Counted from the stretch's first letter, positions 9,068 through 18,370 are shown. The stretch: DNA of 36,198 nt from Meiothermus sp. (GCF_025056915.1 NZ_JANWVH010000024.1:1-36198); one strand, 5' to 3'. A program made the numbers and translations. Notes: generated by a model not told the origin, from the letters alone.

Positions 9068-10903
9068 ATGAACCAGACCCTCCAGGCCCTCGAGGCCCAG
9101 CTTACGCAAACCCAGACCCCCGCAGAAAAACTGGGACTTCTGGACCAGCTCTACCAGTTGCTGCGGGTCAGCGACCTGCAACGGGCCAGGGAGACGGTGG
9201 AGGAGATGCTCATCCTCTCACAAAATCCCCCTCATCCGGCTGGACGGGGTCTGGCCCTGAAGAATCTGGGCGATTTTCATTTTCGCCAGGGCCATCTGCC
9301 GGCAGCCCAGGGGTGTCTTGAGGAGGCCCTGTCCATCCTGCGCGAAGCCGGCGAGGTCAGAGGGGAGATAGACACCCTCAATGCCCTGGGCAACTTCCAT
9401 TACTTTCAGGGCAGCTTTTCCAGGGCGCTGGAGCATTACCTCCAGGCCCTCGAGCAAAGCCGTAAAATCGAGCAAAAAGCCCTGGAATCCAATGCCCTGA
9501 GCGGGGTGGGCATCGTTCAATACACGCTGGGCAACTACCAGGAGGCCACCAAGTATTTCTTGCGTAGCCTGACCCTCAAGCGCGAGGTGGGGGATCGCCT
9601 GGGCGAATCGGGCACTCTGAACAACCTGGGGCTGGTGTACTTCGAGATGGGCGATTATCCCGGGGCGGTGCAGCTTTACCGCGAGAGCCTGGAAATCAAA
9701 CAGGCCCTGGGCGACCTCCAGGGCCAGGCCAACGCGCTCTCCAACCTGGGCGTGGTGTTCCAACGGCTGGGTCGCACCCAGGAGGCGCTGGACTACCACC
9801 AGCAGGCCCTGGAAATTGCCACCCGACTGGGCAGCCCCCAGGTGCGGGCCACCTGCCTGGAAAACCTCGGGCTCTCTCATGCCACCATGGGCAACCTGGA
9901 AAAAGCCCTGGAGCTGTTCCAGGCTGCCCAGACCCTTTATCAGGAGCTGGGCCATCGGCTGGGTGAGCTCAGCGTATGGCTGCAGGTCGGCTCGACCCTA
10001 AGCCGCCTGGAGCAGTCGGATGCCGCCATCGAGGCCCTGCAAAAGGGGCTCAAGCTGGCCGAGGAGCTGGGGCCACAAAGGCCTCTGATGGAGTTCCACC
10101 AGGCGCTCTCGAGGGTGTTTGAACAGACCCACAAACCCGCGCTCGCCCTGTACCATCTGCAACAGGCCATCGAGATTGAGCGCCGGCTCCACAAAGAACA
10201 GCAAGCCCAAAAAACCGCCGCCCTCCTGGCCACCTTGCAGGTAGAAAAGGCCCGCCAGGAAGCCGAAATGGAGCGATTGCGCAACATCGAGCTGGCCCGT
10301 GCGAACCACGAGCTGGCCCGCGCCCTCGAAAGCTTGAGAGAGGCCGACGCGGAAAAGTCTCGCCTGCTCAACAAACTGCGCCAGCAAGCCATCGAGCTGG
10401 AGCGCCTGGCCCGCCAGGACCCCCTCACCCGGCTTTACAACCGCCGCTACCTCGAGGAAAACCTATCGCGGGAGTTTGCCGCCTCTAAACGTTACAACTT
10501 CCCCCTGAGCATTGCCATGGTGGACATTGACCACTTCAAGCGAATCAACGATTGCTTCTCCCATCAGGTCGGCGACGATGTGCTGCGGCTTATTGCCCAG
10601 ATGCTGGAGTCCAATTGCAGGGGTGTGGACTTTGCGGCCCGCTACGGCGGAGAGGAGTTTGTCATCGTTTTCCCTCAGACGAACCTTCCTGGAGCCCTGG
10701 TCGCCTGTGAGCGATTGCGGCTTCGGGTAGAGAACCATGATTGGAGCAGCATTCACCCCCAACTGCGGGTTACCGTTAGCATTGGGGTGAGCAACGACCC
10801 CAGCCTCCCCAACCACGAAAGGCTGCTCGCCGTGGCCGACGAACAACTCTACGCGGCCAAAAAGGCCGGGCGCAATCGGGTGTTCCCGCAAGCAGCGGGG
10901 TAA
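9068..10903 (+). CDS. TPR-repeat diguanylate cyclase (GGDEF) with I-site
   Basis: This 611-residue paralogue of the preceding protein has the same order of parts: N-terminal TPR helices (to about 395), a coiled coil rich in 'EAEMERLRNIELARANHEL', then a GGDEF domain starting 'DPLTRLYNRRYLEEN'. GGEEF is at 527-531. Unlike its neighbour it has the inhibitory site RxxD (RGVD, 518-521) at the canonical distance, so feedback inhibition by c-di-GMP is predicted. The start MNQTLQALEAQL was chosen because the TPR region begins soon after and the longer frame runs into the upstream gene; no Shine-Dalgarno is seen. The two proteins probably arose by tandem duplication and may be co-transcribed. The signal sensed by the TPRs is unknown. 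Confidence 0.86.
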   Translation: MNQTLQALEAQLTQTQTPAEKLGLLDQLYQLLRVSDLQRARETVEEMLILSQNPPHPAGRGLALKNLGDFHFRQGHLPAAQGCLEEALSILREAGEVRGEIDTLNALGNFHYFQGSFSRALEHYLQALEQSRKIEQKALESNALSGVGIVQYTLGNYQEATKYFLRSLTLKREVGDRLGESGTLNNLGLVYFEMGDYPGAVQLYRESLEIKQALGDLQGQANALSNLGVVFQRLGRTQEALDYHQQALEIATRLGSPQVRATCLENLGLSHATMGNLEKALELFQAAQTLYQELGHRLGELSVWLQVGSTLSRLEQSDAAIEALQKGLKLAEELGPQRPLMEFHQALSRVFEQTHKPALALYHLQQAIEIERRLHKEQQAQKTAALLATLQVEKARQEAEMERLRNIELARANHELARALESLREADAEKSRLLNKLRQQAIELERLARQDPLTRLYNRRYLEENLSREFAASKRYNFPLSIAMVDIDHFKRINDCFSHQVGDDVLRLIAQMLESNCRGVDFAARYGGEEFVIVFPQTNLPGALVACERLRLRVENHDWSSIHPQLRVTVSIGVSNDPSLPNHERLLAVADEQLYAAKKAGRNRVFPQAAG

Positions 10904-10977
10904 GGAAACCGGGGTCAGGGGTTGGGGGCCCAAAGTGACCCTTCAAACCCCCAAAGCCTCCCTGCACGCCACTTGAT

Positions 10978-11038
10978 TAGAGGTGCAGTAACCGGATACG
11001 TGACGAAACGAATAGCGACAGGCAGGGTAGAGGTGCAG
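10978..11038 (+). repeat. 11-bp direct repeat spaced by 50 bp
   Basis: TAGAGGTGCAG occurs at 10978-10988 and again at 11028-11038, in the gap before psuG. Role unknown; possibly an operator pair or a trace of a small duplication. Confidence 0.4.
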
Positions 11039-11078
11039 GCGTTTCTGTTCCCCAACCCCCAGGCCCTGTCCGCTCCGT

Positions 11079-11084
11079 TATGCT
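11079..11084 (+). promoter_or_regulatory. -10 box for psuG (leaderless)
   Basis: TATGCT with a 6-base gap to the ATG at 11091 and no Shine-Dalgarno. The same hexamer and spacing recur before several other genes in the window. Confidence 0.65.
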
Positions 11085-11090
11085 GTTCCC

Positions 11091-11978
11091 ATGCGTCTAC
11101 ACCCCGAAGTTGCCCAAGCCCTACAGACCCACCAGGCGGTGGTGGCCCTCGAGTCCACCGTTATCACCCACGGTCTGCCCCGCCCCCTGAACCTGCAACT
11201 CGCCCAGAGGCTCGAGGCCACCGTGCGGGAAGCAGGGGCCATCCCTGCGACCATTGCCATCCTGAAAGGTGAGGTGGTGGTGGGCCTCACCCCCGACGAA
11301 CTCCTGGCCATTGCCACCGACGATTTTGCCGACAAGGCCAGCCTGTGGAATTTGGGTGCGCTGGTGGCCCAGGGCAAAAGCGCAGGCACCACCGTGGCCT
11401 CGACCACCTTCCTGGCCCACCGGGCCGGCATCGAGGTCTTCGCCACCGGAGGCATTGGCGGCGTGCACCCCCACCCCTACGACGAATCGGCGGACTTGCT
11501 CGAGCTTTCCCGCACCCCCATTGTGGTGGTCTCGGCGGGCCCCAAGAGCATCCTCGACCTGGCCGCTACCCTCGAGCGCCTGGAGTCGCTGGGCGTGGCC
11601 CTGCTGGGCTACAAAACCCACCACCTCCCCGCCTTTCACAGCCCCAGCAGCCCTTACCCTCTGCCGGCTCGGGTAGAGTCGGCCCAGGAGGCTGCCAGGG
11701 CTTTTCGGGCCGCTCGAGGGTTGGGGTTGCCGGGGGCCTCGCTGGTGCTCAACCCCATTTCCAAAGGGCTGGACTTTGCCCAGGTTCAGCGCTGGGTTGA
11801 ACAGGCCACCCAGGAAGCCGCCCGGGCCGGGGTGGGCGGCAAGGCCCTGACCCCCTTCCTGTTGCGGCGCATCTCCGAGCTGAGCGGGGGCCAGACCGAC
11901 GAAGCAAACCTGCGCTTGCTGGAAGAAAATGCCCGCCTGGCAGCCCAAATTGCCCTGGCCCTGACCGAGCTCCCATGA
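11091..11978 (+). CDS. psuG: Pseudouridine-5'-phosphate glycosidase
   Basis: This 295-residue enzyme reversibly splits pseudouridine 5'-phosphate into uracil and ribose 5-phosphate in pseudouridine breakdown. Family signatures are clear: 'VALESTVITHGLP' with the catalytic Glu (Glu21), 'DDFADKASLWNLGAL' with the likely Schiff-base Lys (Lys82), 'GTTVASTT', 'FATGGIGGVHP' and 'DESADLLEL' with the metal-binding Asp (about 131). Length fits the family (about 300). The start is supported by a leaderless TATGCT box. The usual partner, a pseudouridine kinase (psuK), is not next to it; the next gene is rodZ-like, 344 bp downstream and with its own promoter. It is therefore probably monocistronic. Confidence 0.94.
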   Translation: MRLHPEVAQALQTHQAVVALESTVITHGLPRPLNLQLAQRLEATVREAGAIPATIAILKGEVVVGLTPDELLAIATDDFADKASLWNLGALVAQGKSAGTTVASTTFLAHRAGIEVFATGGIGGVHPHPYDESADLLELSRTPIVVVSAGPKSILDLAATLERLESLGVALLGYKTHHLPAFHSPSSPYPLPARVESAQEAARAFRAARGLGLPGASLVLNPISKGLDFAQVQRWVEQATQEAARAGVGGKALTPFLLRRISELSGGQTDEANLRLLEENARLAAQIALALTELP

Positions 11979-12100
11979 GGCCCTCGGGCAAAACCAGGCT
12001 GCGCCCCTCGTCTTCTGGGACACGGGCCTACGGCAACAGATGGGGCCAGAAAGTCCTCGACCTCGAAAACCAGGCGCTTCGGAGCATCCGGTTCAGCCTC

Positions 12101-12198
12101 GAGCACTTCACAAATAATGCACCATTCGACTTTTGAGAAAGGCTTTTCCTGAGCCGAACGTGGGCCGGCTTGGGCGGCCAGGTCTGCGAAGAGTGCTC
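12101..12198 (+). repeat. Dispersed repeat family 1, copy 4 (degenerate)
   Basis: This sequence aligns end to end with the copies at 13471, 18262 and 34861: left end GAGCACTTCACAA, then ACCATTCGA, GAGAAAG, a GGCCGGC/GGGCGGCC hairpin, and right end GTCTGCGAAGAGTGCTC. The short reading frame kept in the other copies is broken here. It sits in the 344-base gap between psuG and the RodZ-like gene; no gene was seen in that gap. Confidence 0.7.
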
Positions 12199-12308
12199 CA
12201 GCCCAAAGCCGTACATGGCGTGGATGAGGCGTGAGGGTGGGAAACGCCAGGGCCAGACCAGGCAAAGGGTTGACCGGCATTCCATGTACGAAAGCTGACG
12301 GTGTGGCA

Positions 12309-12314
12309 TAGAAT
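12309..12314 (+). promoter_or_regulatory. -10 box for the RodZ-like gene
   Basis: TAGAAT with an 8-base gap to the ATG at 12323 and no ribosome site. A leaderless or near-leaderless transcript is likely. Confidence 0.55.
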
Positions 12315-12322
12315 AAGGCGCA

Positions 12323-13270
12323 ATGTGTGAGTTGGGGAAGCGGCTGAAAGAGACCCGCGAAGCCAAAGGGCTGGATATAGCCCAGGCCGCTGAGGTGCTC
12401 AAGGTGCGGCGGGTCATTCTGGAGGCCCTGGAGGACTGCCGCTTCGACGAGCTACCCGAACCGGCCCTGGCTCGAGGCTATCTCAAACGCTACGCCCAGT
12501 TGCTGGGTCTCGACCCCGCTCCCTTGCTGGCCCTTTACCCCATTAGCGCCCCAGAGCCGGGAGGGCCTGCCGGCCCCACCCCAGCGGCTCCGGGCCCAAA
12601 AGCTGCGGCCCCCCTTTCCGGCACGGGCTGGCTCTGGTTGGTTCCCCTGTTGATGCTCCTGGCGGTCTTGGGCTGGCTGGGCTACCGGGCCCTGAACCCC
12701 TCCAGCACCACAACCCCCACGCCCGCTCCACCGACCCCCGCCGCTCCCCCGCCCCCAAAGCAGGTCAGCCTGCGCATCTCCACCCAGCCCACCGGCGCAA
12801 GGGTCTTTCTCGATGGCTTTTTGTTGGGGCAGGCCCCCCTCGAGGCCCGCGTGGAGGCCGGCGAGCGCACCCTCCGCATCGAGGCCCCCGGCTACCAGAA
12901 ATATGAGCAGGTGCTCACCCTGCAAAGCGACCGCAACCTGAGCTTTGCCCTGACCCCCGTTCCGCCCAGCCCTCCACCCAACCCCGCCGCACCCACCACC
13001 CCGGCAAGTCCACCCCCTGCCAGTCCAACCACCCCCACCAACGGGCTGGTGCTGCGGCTCGAGGGCACCAGCTGGCTTCGGGTAACCGACGCCCGCACAG
13101 GTAGAGCGCTCTATGAAGGCACCGTGCCCGGTGGAACCCAGCTCAGCTTTCCCCTCCCGGTGGTGGTGCGGGCCGGCAATGCCGGGGTGGTGCGGGTTAT
13201 CGTGGCCGGCCAAGACCGGGGCTTGATGGGCAGCGTGGGCCAGGTCGTATCGCTACGCTTTGGACAGTGA
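12323..13270 (+). CDS. RodZ-like cell-shape protein with inserted PEGA domain
   Basis: This 315-residue bitopic membrane protein has four parts. Residues 3-70 are a RodZ-type helix-turn-helix domain (GKRLKETREAKGLDIAQAAE, RGYLKRYAQLLGLD), which in the family contacts the MreB cytoskeleton. A Pro-rich linker and one transmembrane helix follow (about 101-121). Outside the membrane comes a Pro/Thr linker and a PEGA domain (about 147-212: 'ISTQPTGARVFLDGFLLG', 'IEAPGYQKYEQ'). After a second Pro-rich linker is a DUF4115-like beta domain (about 241-314), typical of the RodZ C terminus. Usual RodZ proteins lack the PEGA insertion, which may bind cell-wall material. The start is set by a TAGAAT box eight bases upstream and by the HTH starting at once. 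Role in rod shape and elongation is inferred from the family. Confidence 0.87.
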   Translation: MCELGKRLKETREAKGLDIAQAAEVLKVRRVILEALEDCRFDELPEPALARGYLKRYAQLLGLDPAPLLALYPISAPEPGGPAGPTPAAPGPKAAAPLSGTGWLWLVPLLMLLAVLGWLGYRALNPSSTTTPTPAPPTPAAPPPPKQVSLRISTQPTGARVFLDGFLLGQAPLEARVEAGERTLRIEAPGYQKYEQVLTLQSDRNLSFALTPVPPSPPPNPAAPTTPASPPPASPTTPTNGLVLRLEGTSWLRVTDARTGRALYEGTVPGGTQLSFPLPVVVRAGNAGVVRVIVAGQDRGLMGSVGQVVSLRFGQ

Positions 13271-13278
13271 CCCCATGC

Positions 13279-13304
13279 AAAAAGGCCGGACGAGTTGCCC
13301 GGCC
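13279..13304 (-). terminator. Terminator-like hairpin
   Basis: GGCCGG (13284-13289) pairs with CCGGCC (13299-13304), and on the minus strand a run of five T follows (13279-13283). It lies just past the RodZ-like stop and about 300 bases downstream of the DUF937 gene on the minus strand. It may stop minus-strand transcription that reads through the repeats in between. Confidence 0.6.
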
Positions 13305-13334
13305 CGACGGCTGATGGCAATGGCGAGGTGATAC

Positions 13335-13462
13335 CGCTTTGGCTTGAACAATGTGCAAACTTTAGGAGCGGTGAGGCAGAGCGTAGAGGTTTGGGGGTTG
13401 GGGGCCAGCTTTGGAGAGCCACTCCCTACCCCCGACCACCCGCTCTCATGTGCATCCCTGAA
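13335..13462 (+). repeat. Dispersed repeat family 2, copy B
   Basis: Contains GCAAACTTTAGGAGCGGTGA and a G-rich left arm (TTGGGGGTTGGGGG) facing a C-rich right arm (CCTACCCCCGACCACC), so it can form an imperfect stem. It aligns with copies at 6109 and 19373. It abuts a family 1 repeat; together they fill most of the 331-base gap 13271-13601, where no gene was seen. Confidence 0.65.
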
Positions 13463-13470
13463 TGTTGCTT

Positions 13471-13569
13471 AGAGCGCTCTTATTACGAGTCATTCGAGTA
13501 CGAGAAAGCCTGGTTCTGAACAGAACAGTGGCCGCCCATCCAGGCGGCCACGTCTGTGAAGAGCGCGAT
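13471..13569 (+). repeat. Dispersed repeat family 1, copy 1
   Basis: The terminal inverted repeats are AGAGCGCTCTT on the left and GAAGAGCGCG on the right. Inside are the near-palindrome GTTCTG-AA-CAGAAC and a perfect hairpin GGCCGCC-CATCCA-GGCGGCC. The left half reads as YYESFEYEKAWF-stop. Confidence 0.8.
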
Positions 13570-13601
13570 CGTATGGTTGAACTCGGTATTAGTCCCCCCG
13601 T

Positions 13602-14186
13602 CTAGCGCTTCAGGAAGTTGCCCAGCATCCGCACCACATCGTCCACCACATTGCCATCGCGGTTCTGGTCGAGCAGCAGATTGACCAGGTTGAAGGCCTG
13701 GGGCTGTTGCTGCTGCATCTGCCCGGTGGCTTGCCCCAGTAGATCCAGCAACCCCCCCACCCCCGCGCCCTGCTGCCGGGTGGTTTTGCCCAGAGCCCCC
13801 ATCACAATCGGAGCCAGCATCTCCAGAAGGCTCCCCACCTGGCCCGGATTAATGCCCGCAGCCTGGCCAATCCCCTGTTGCACCGCTTCCCGCTTGTCGC
13901 CCAGCACATGCCGCAGAATGCCGGCGCCCGGCCCCTGCTGGGCATTGCCCAAAAAGCCCATCAGGTCGTCCAGAATGCTTCCGTCGTGGTCGCGGTCCAG
14001 GGCATTCGCCAGCGACTGTGCCCCCTGGGGGTCAGCGGCGTTGCGCTGCAAGCCTTGCAAGATGGCGGGCAAAGCCATTCCAATCGCACTCTGCACCTGA
14101 GAATCTGAGGCCCCCAACTGGCCTGCCATCTGCTTGATGGTGTTCTCGTTGAGGGCCGCGCCCAACAAATCCATGAGTCCTGGCAT
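13602..14186 (-). CDS. DUF937 family protein with two EF-hand-like loops
   Basis: This 194-residue protein belongs to the DUF937/YidB-like family (MPGLMDLLGAALNENTIKQM..., Gly/Gln-rich helices 'LLGQATGQMQQQQ'); biochemical function is not established. No signal peptide or membrane segment is seen. Two Asp-rich loops, DRDHDG (64-69) and DQNRDG (173-178), each followed by Asp-Asp, look like EF-hand or dockerin-type calcium sites, but the usual acidic residue at loop position 12 is not conserved. The ATG at 14186 is chosen because GGAGGTCAAA lies just before it; a longer in-frame start at 14300 lacks this. It is transcribed towards the two repeats and the terminator near 13280. Confidence 0.85.
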   Translation of the reverse strand: MPGLMDLLGAALNENTIKQMAGQLGASDSQVQSAIGMALPAILQGLQRNAADPQGAQSLANALDRDHDGSILDDLMGFLGNAQQGPGAGILRHVLGDKREAVQQGIGQAAGINPGQVGSLLEMLAPIVMGALGKTTRQQGAGVGGLLDLLGQATGQMQQQQPQAFNLVNLLLDQNRDGNVVDDVVRMLGNFLKR

Positions 14187-14627
14187 TTTGACCTCCGGTT
14201 TCCACTGGCCATGAATGCAGATTCCTAGAAACCAAGCCGATTCTAGCACCCCTGTTTGCAGGACATTTGTAGGCTCCAGGCAGCCTTCTGTCGCAATCAC
14301 GTATGAGTGCCTTCGCCATACCGTATCTAGCCCAGATGCCCGATTCCCACGAGTAGTGCACAGTCGTGAAAATACCCTTACACTCCCACAGTTTGCAAAG
14401 AGTAATGACCCTCAAGCCCCTCCCTTCCGGCGCAGGGAGGGTATTTGCCAAGGCCCTCTATTTACATGATTGCGTGAAGGGCCAGGTTGGCAACCCCACC
14501 TGGCCTACCCTGCGAGGTCGGGGAGGAATCAAGTGAGTCCAGGCGAGGATTGACTTAATTCGCTCCCCGTGCGGGTGTGGTTGTACGGGCTTTTGTGCGA
14601 CGTAGTAGTGGATTTTGGGGCTTCAAA
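14187..14627. other. 441-base gap with hairpins, no gene seen
   Basis: Between leuS and the DUF937 gene. It holds a perfect 8-bp inverted repeat (GGCCAGGT at 14480-14487, ACCTGGCC at 14498-14505, 10-base loop) without a T-run, and an imperfect CCTCCC/GGGAGG hairpin near 14428-14450. A weak inverted resemblance to repeat family 2 (CAGTTTGC near 14389-14400) is also present. Short open frames here lack ribosome sites and family signatures. Confidence 0.5.
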
Positions 14628-17255
14628 CTACCCCTTCACCACGATGTTAAGGAGCTTGCCTGGGATGTAGATTTCCTTGAGCACTTCCTTGCCCGCGAGG
14701 TGTTGCTGTACGTTGGGAATTGCACGCGCCAGCCGTTTGATTTCTTCTTCGCTGGCCTGTGTGCTAACCATGGTTTTGCCGCGCACCTTGCCGCTCACCT
14801 GCACCACCAGCTCAAAGCTATCGGCCACCAGCGCGCTCTCGTCCACCTGCGGCCAGGGGGCACTGAACACCGAGGTGGGGTGGAACTCGTGCCAGAGTTC
14901 CTCGGCCAGGTGGGGGGCGAAGGGGGCCAGCAGTTGCAGGTAGCAGAGCACCGCGTGGCGGTAAACTGGGGTGATGCCCGCTTCCTTGCGGTAGTCGCCC
15001 ATGGCGTTGAGAAGCTCCATCAGGGCCGCAATGGCGGTGTTGAAGCGCAAGGCCTCGATGTCGTCGGTCACTTTCTTGATGGTCTGGTGCAGCTTCTGGT
15101 AGAGGCCCTTGTGGACGCCCTCGAGGGCCGAGGAATTTCCCAGGTCGCCCTGGGCTTTGAGTTCGACCAGATTCTCGGCCACCATGCGGTAGACCCGGTT
15201 CAGGTAGCGCCACGCACCCTGCACGCCCTCTTCCGTCCAGACCATCTCGTTCTCGGGCGGGGCGGCGAACAGGATGGTAATGCGGGCGATGTCGGCACCC
15301 TGCTCTTTTACAAATGGCCCCACCATCACGCCGTTGCCCAGGCTCTTGGACATGGTGGCGGGCTTCCAGAAGTGGATGGTGCCGTCGTGGTGGGGGCGAA
15401 GTTCGGCGCCGGATTTGCGGGCTTCGTCCAGCGAGAGGCGCTCGGGGATTTCCAGCTTGGCCCGCCTTTCGGCGTTCTTGAAGAGGATGGTCTCCCCGGC
15501 GATTTCCACCTCGCCCACGTCGGTCCAGCCCTGCACCATGCCCTGCGTGAACAGGCCCTCGAAGGGTTCTTCAGCCTCGACCATGCCCAGGTCGTGCCGG
15601 AACGTGGTAAAGAAGCGGGACTACAGGAGGTGCAGGATGGCGTGCTCGATGCCGCCAATGTACTGGTCTACGGGCATCCAGAAGTTGGCCCGGGCGGGGT
15701 CGAAGGGCAGTGCTGGGTTTTGTGCGTCGGTGTAGCGCAGGAAGTACCAGGACGAGTCGAAGAAGGTGTCCATGGTGTCGGTGTCGCGCCGGGCTTTACC
15801 TCCGCATTTGGGGCACTCGCACTCGTAGAACTCGGGGTGGGCGGCCAGGGGGCTTTTGCCCTTGGGACGGATGTCGTCCACGTCCTTCAGGGTGGGAAGC
15901 AGCACCGGCAGCTCCTCGTAGGGCACCGGCACAATGCCGCAGCTATCGCAGTGAATCATGGGAATAGGGGTGCCCCAGTAGCGCTGGCGGCTGATGAGCC
16001 AGTCGCGCAGACGGTAGTTGACCTTGCCCGAGCCGATGCCTTTTTCCTCCATCCAGGCGATGATTTTCTTTTTGGCCTGCTCCATATAGAGGCCGTTCAG
16101 AAAATCGGAGTTGATGGCCGGGCCGTCTTCGGTGTAGGCCTTGCCCTGCCAGCCCGCCGGCGGCTCGACGGTGCGGATGATTTCCAGGCCAAACTTTTCG
16201 GCGAACTCCCAGTCGCGCTCGTCCTGCCCCGGTACGGCCATGATGGCCCCGGTTCCGTAGCCGGCCAGCACGTAGTCGGCAATCCAGACCGGAATCTCCT
16301 TGCCGTTGGCCGGGTTGATGGCGTAGGCTCCGGTGAAGACCCCGGTTTTCTCGCGGTCTTCGCGCTGGCGCTCGACCTCGCTTTTCATCTGGGCAGCGGC
16401 CACGTAGGCTTCTACGGCGGCTTTCTGCTCGGGGGTGGTAATCTGGGCGACCAGCTCGTGCTCGGGGGCCAGCACCATGAAGGTCGCGCCAAAAATCGTG
16501 TCTGGGCGTGTAGAGAACACGCGAATTTTGGCCGGGTGGCCCTTGACCTGGAAGTCGAACTCCGCGCCCTGGCTCTTGCCAATCCAGGCCCGCTGCATGG
16601 CCTTGACCTTCTCGGGCCAGCGGGGGAGCTTGTCCAGGTCGGCGAGCAGGCGTTCGGCGTAGTCGGTGATTTTGAGGTACCACTGCTCGAGCTCGCGCTT
16701 CTCGACCAAGGCGCCGCTGCGCCAGCCCCGCCCGTCAATCACCTGTTCGTTGGCCAGCACGCTCTGTTCGACCGGGTCCCAGTTGACCAGGCTTTTCTTG
16801 CGGTAGACCAGGCCCCGCTCGTACATCTTGAGAAATATCCACTGGTTCCACTTGTAGTAGTCGGGCAGGCAGGTGGTGACCTCGCGGCTCCAGTCGTAGC
16901 GGATGCCCATCAGGCTGAGGGACTCCTTGGACTGCTGGATGTTGCCAAAGGTCCAGTCGGCGGGCGAGACCCCAAACTTGAGCGCGGCGTTTTCGGCGGG
17001 CAGGCCGAAAGCATCCCAGCCGAATGGGTGCAGCACGCTGTAACCCTGCTGCACCCGGAAGCGGGCCAGCAGGTCGCCCATGGTGTAGTTTTTCAGGTGG
17101 CCCATGTGCAGGTCGCCCGAGGGGTAGGGGAACATGACCAGGATGTAGGCTTTTTTGTCGCTGCCTTCTCTGGCCCGCAGCAGGCCGATTTCGTCCCAGT
17201 ATTTCTGCCATTTGGGCTCGATCTCGTGGGGGTTGTATTTATCGGTGGTGATCAT
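14628..17255 (-). pseudogene. leuS: Leucyl-tRNA synthetase interrupted by in-frame TAG
   Basis: This gene encodes class I leucyl-tRNA synthetase, which charges tRNA-Leu with leucine. Counting through the stop it spans 875 codons, close to the roughly 878 residues of Thermus LeuRS. The N-terminal part has HMGH (50-53), the CP1 editing domain ([29 protein letters not shown]) and Cys pairs of a zinc module ([13 protein letters not shown]). At codon 545 (15621-15623) the frame meets TAG within '[19 protein letters not shown]', where the family has Tyr (HLLYSRFF). The rest then continues in the same frame with MSKS (635-638) and the anticodon-binding and C-terminal domains. Nothing else is lost and no frameshift is seen. 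The residues around MSKS are odd (T before, L after, instead of Lys). The ATG at 17255 follows GGAG with a 9-base gap. A sequencing error, a real nonsense mutation in one of two leuS copies, or suppression all remain possible. Confidence 0.9.
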
Positions 17256-17363
17256 TGTTCGCTGCTCCACTTCTCAGCCGGTCATTGTATCGGTTGGTGG
17301 GTCGAATGGAGAAATTTGAGCCCAAGTCCGGGTTGGTGTTGTGGGAAGTTGGTGGGCTTCAAC

Positions 17364-17416
17364 AAAAACCCCCCTTCTGCGTCGAAGGGGGGAGTCTCCC
17401 GAACCCGGGCCTCCCC
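17364..17416 (-). promoter_or_regulatory. Attenuator-like leader of leuS
   Basis: On the minus strand, upstream of leuS, a 9-bp stem (plus strand CCCCCCTTC 17369-17377 with GAAGGGGGG 17384-17392) is followed by five T: a strong intrinsic terminator. Just before it, GGGGAG-G-CCCG-GGTT-CGGG-AGA-CTCCCC (17389-17416) can form a competing hairpin that uses up part of the terminator's 5' arm. No gene ends upstream on this strand, so the terminator most likely acts within the leuS leader. No T-box consensus was found. Confidence 0.6.
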
Positions 17417-17454
17417 TAAGGTAAGGCTAGGTGGATGAGCCGTTGCATGCCAGC

Positions 17455-17460
17455 ATCATA
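17455..17460 (-). promoter_or_regulatory. Possible -10 box for the leuS transcript
   Basis: TATGAT on the minus strand. A start near 17448 would give a leader of about 190 bases that includes both hairpins. No convincing -35 is present. Confidence 0.4.
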
Positions 17461-17893
17461 ACACGCCTGGCCCTGCCAGCCCTCGAGGCCCTCCGACGGG
17501 CTTCTGGCATCGCATGCCCGAAAGCGGCGAGGCCCACACCCGAAGGCAAGGGCCCAAAAACCCACCCGTGCCAACTTTGCCGGAACCCTTTGCGAACGGT
17601 ACGCGCCTGGTCTCGCTGCCTTCCGAACGCAACATGGCCTCGGATGCCCCGCACTGCCTGGCCTCACGCCATCGCAGATTTCGCTCAACCGCTTAACGCA
17701 AACGATGTCAACCGTGTTCAGAACCAAATTGTACGACGTAACGTTATAACAAGTTCATAAATATGGTTATATTTGGGAGCGTCGCCGCCCATGCATTGCA
17801 TAAACTGTGGTTCGGCTAAGGCTGGCTTTTGAAAGGACTGCGCCGATGCGAGACCGTCTGCCACCCAGGACTTACCCACAGCCCGGTTTGGTT
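17461..17893. other. Gene-free stretch upstream of leuS
   Basis: Open frames here look like shadows (Arg/Pro-rich, no ribosome sites). Its right part (about 17700-17810) is unusually A/T-rich for the window and contains palindromes (AAATAT-GGTT-ATATTT at 17759-17774; ATGCA-T-TGCAT at 17791-17801). These suggest a regulatory region, but no confident promoter pair was found. Confidence 0.4.
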
Positions 17894-17899
17894 TACACT
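17894..17899 (+). promoter_or_regulatory. -10 box before the small unknown gene
   Basis: TACACT, within GTTTACACT, lies 12 bases before the ATG at 17912. The same GTTTACACT occurs upstream of the subtilase gene on the minus strand. Confidence 0.4.
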
Positions 17900-17911
17900 G
17901 CCATTTTGGTC

Positions 17912-18241
17912 ATGGACTCGAGGAATGTGCGTACCCCCCTGCGGCGACAGGCCCAGCCCAGGTCGAACTGGTCGCAACTGTACCAGGCCGGGCCGTACCA
18001 CATCGACCTGAGCCTCAGATGGGAGGATGCGGCGGCTCGACTGGTGGGTCAGGTGATCTCGAGGGAGCTGGTTTCTTTTGACCAGGCCCAGGTCTTCATG
18101 AAGCAGGGAGCCAACACACTGAAAATGCCCCTGGATTTGTCGGGGCGTTTTAGCTTTAAGCTGACCTCGTTGGACGATTGCAGTTTTGAGCTGCACATTC
18201 AGGGCGAGGTGGTCCGTTTGGACGGCCTCAGGTTGAGTTAG
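17912..18241 (+). CDS. Small protein of unknown function
   Basis: This protein has 109 residues from the ATG at 17912 (MDSRNVRTPLRRQAQ). The start is chosen because a TACACT box lies 12 bases upstream. In-frame starts at 17807 (GTG) and 17846 (ATG) would add an Arg/Pro-rich tail with no support. No signal peptide or membrane segment is seen. The middle and C-terminal part (YHIDLSLRWEDAAARLVGQV, then 'LDLSGRFSFKLTSLDDCSFELHI') alternates polar and hydrophobic residues and resembles the beta-sandwich pattern of carboxypeptidase regulatory-like domains; this is only a fold-level impression. The stop TAG sits just before a family 1 repeat. No neighbour suggests a role. Confidence 0.65.
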   Translation: MDSRNVRTPLRRQAQPRSNWSQLYQAGPYHIDLSLRWEDAAARLVGQVISRELVSFDQAQVFMKQGANTLKMPLDLSGRFSFKLTSLDDCSFELHIQGEVVRLDGLRLS

Positions 18242-18261
18242 AGCGCCAGACGCTGGCTCAT

Positions 18262-18366
18262 ATCGCGCTCTTCTCAGACGTGGCCGCCCATCCAGGCGGC
18301 CACTGTTCTGTTCAGAACCAGGCTTTCTCGAACTCGAATGGCTCGTAATATTGTGAAGAGCGCTCT
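18262..18366 (-). repeat. Dispersed repeat family 1, copy 2 (inverted)
   Basis: This copy lies opposite to the copies at 13471 and 34861 and has the best-preserved ends, with GCGCTCTTC close to both termini in inverted orientation. On the minus strand it reads YYEPFEFEKAWF-stop, followed by GTTCTG-AA-CAGAAC and the GGCCGCC/GGCGGCC hairpin. It separates the small unknown gene from the dehydrogenase promoter. Confidence 0.8.
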
Positions 18367-18370
18367 AAGC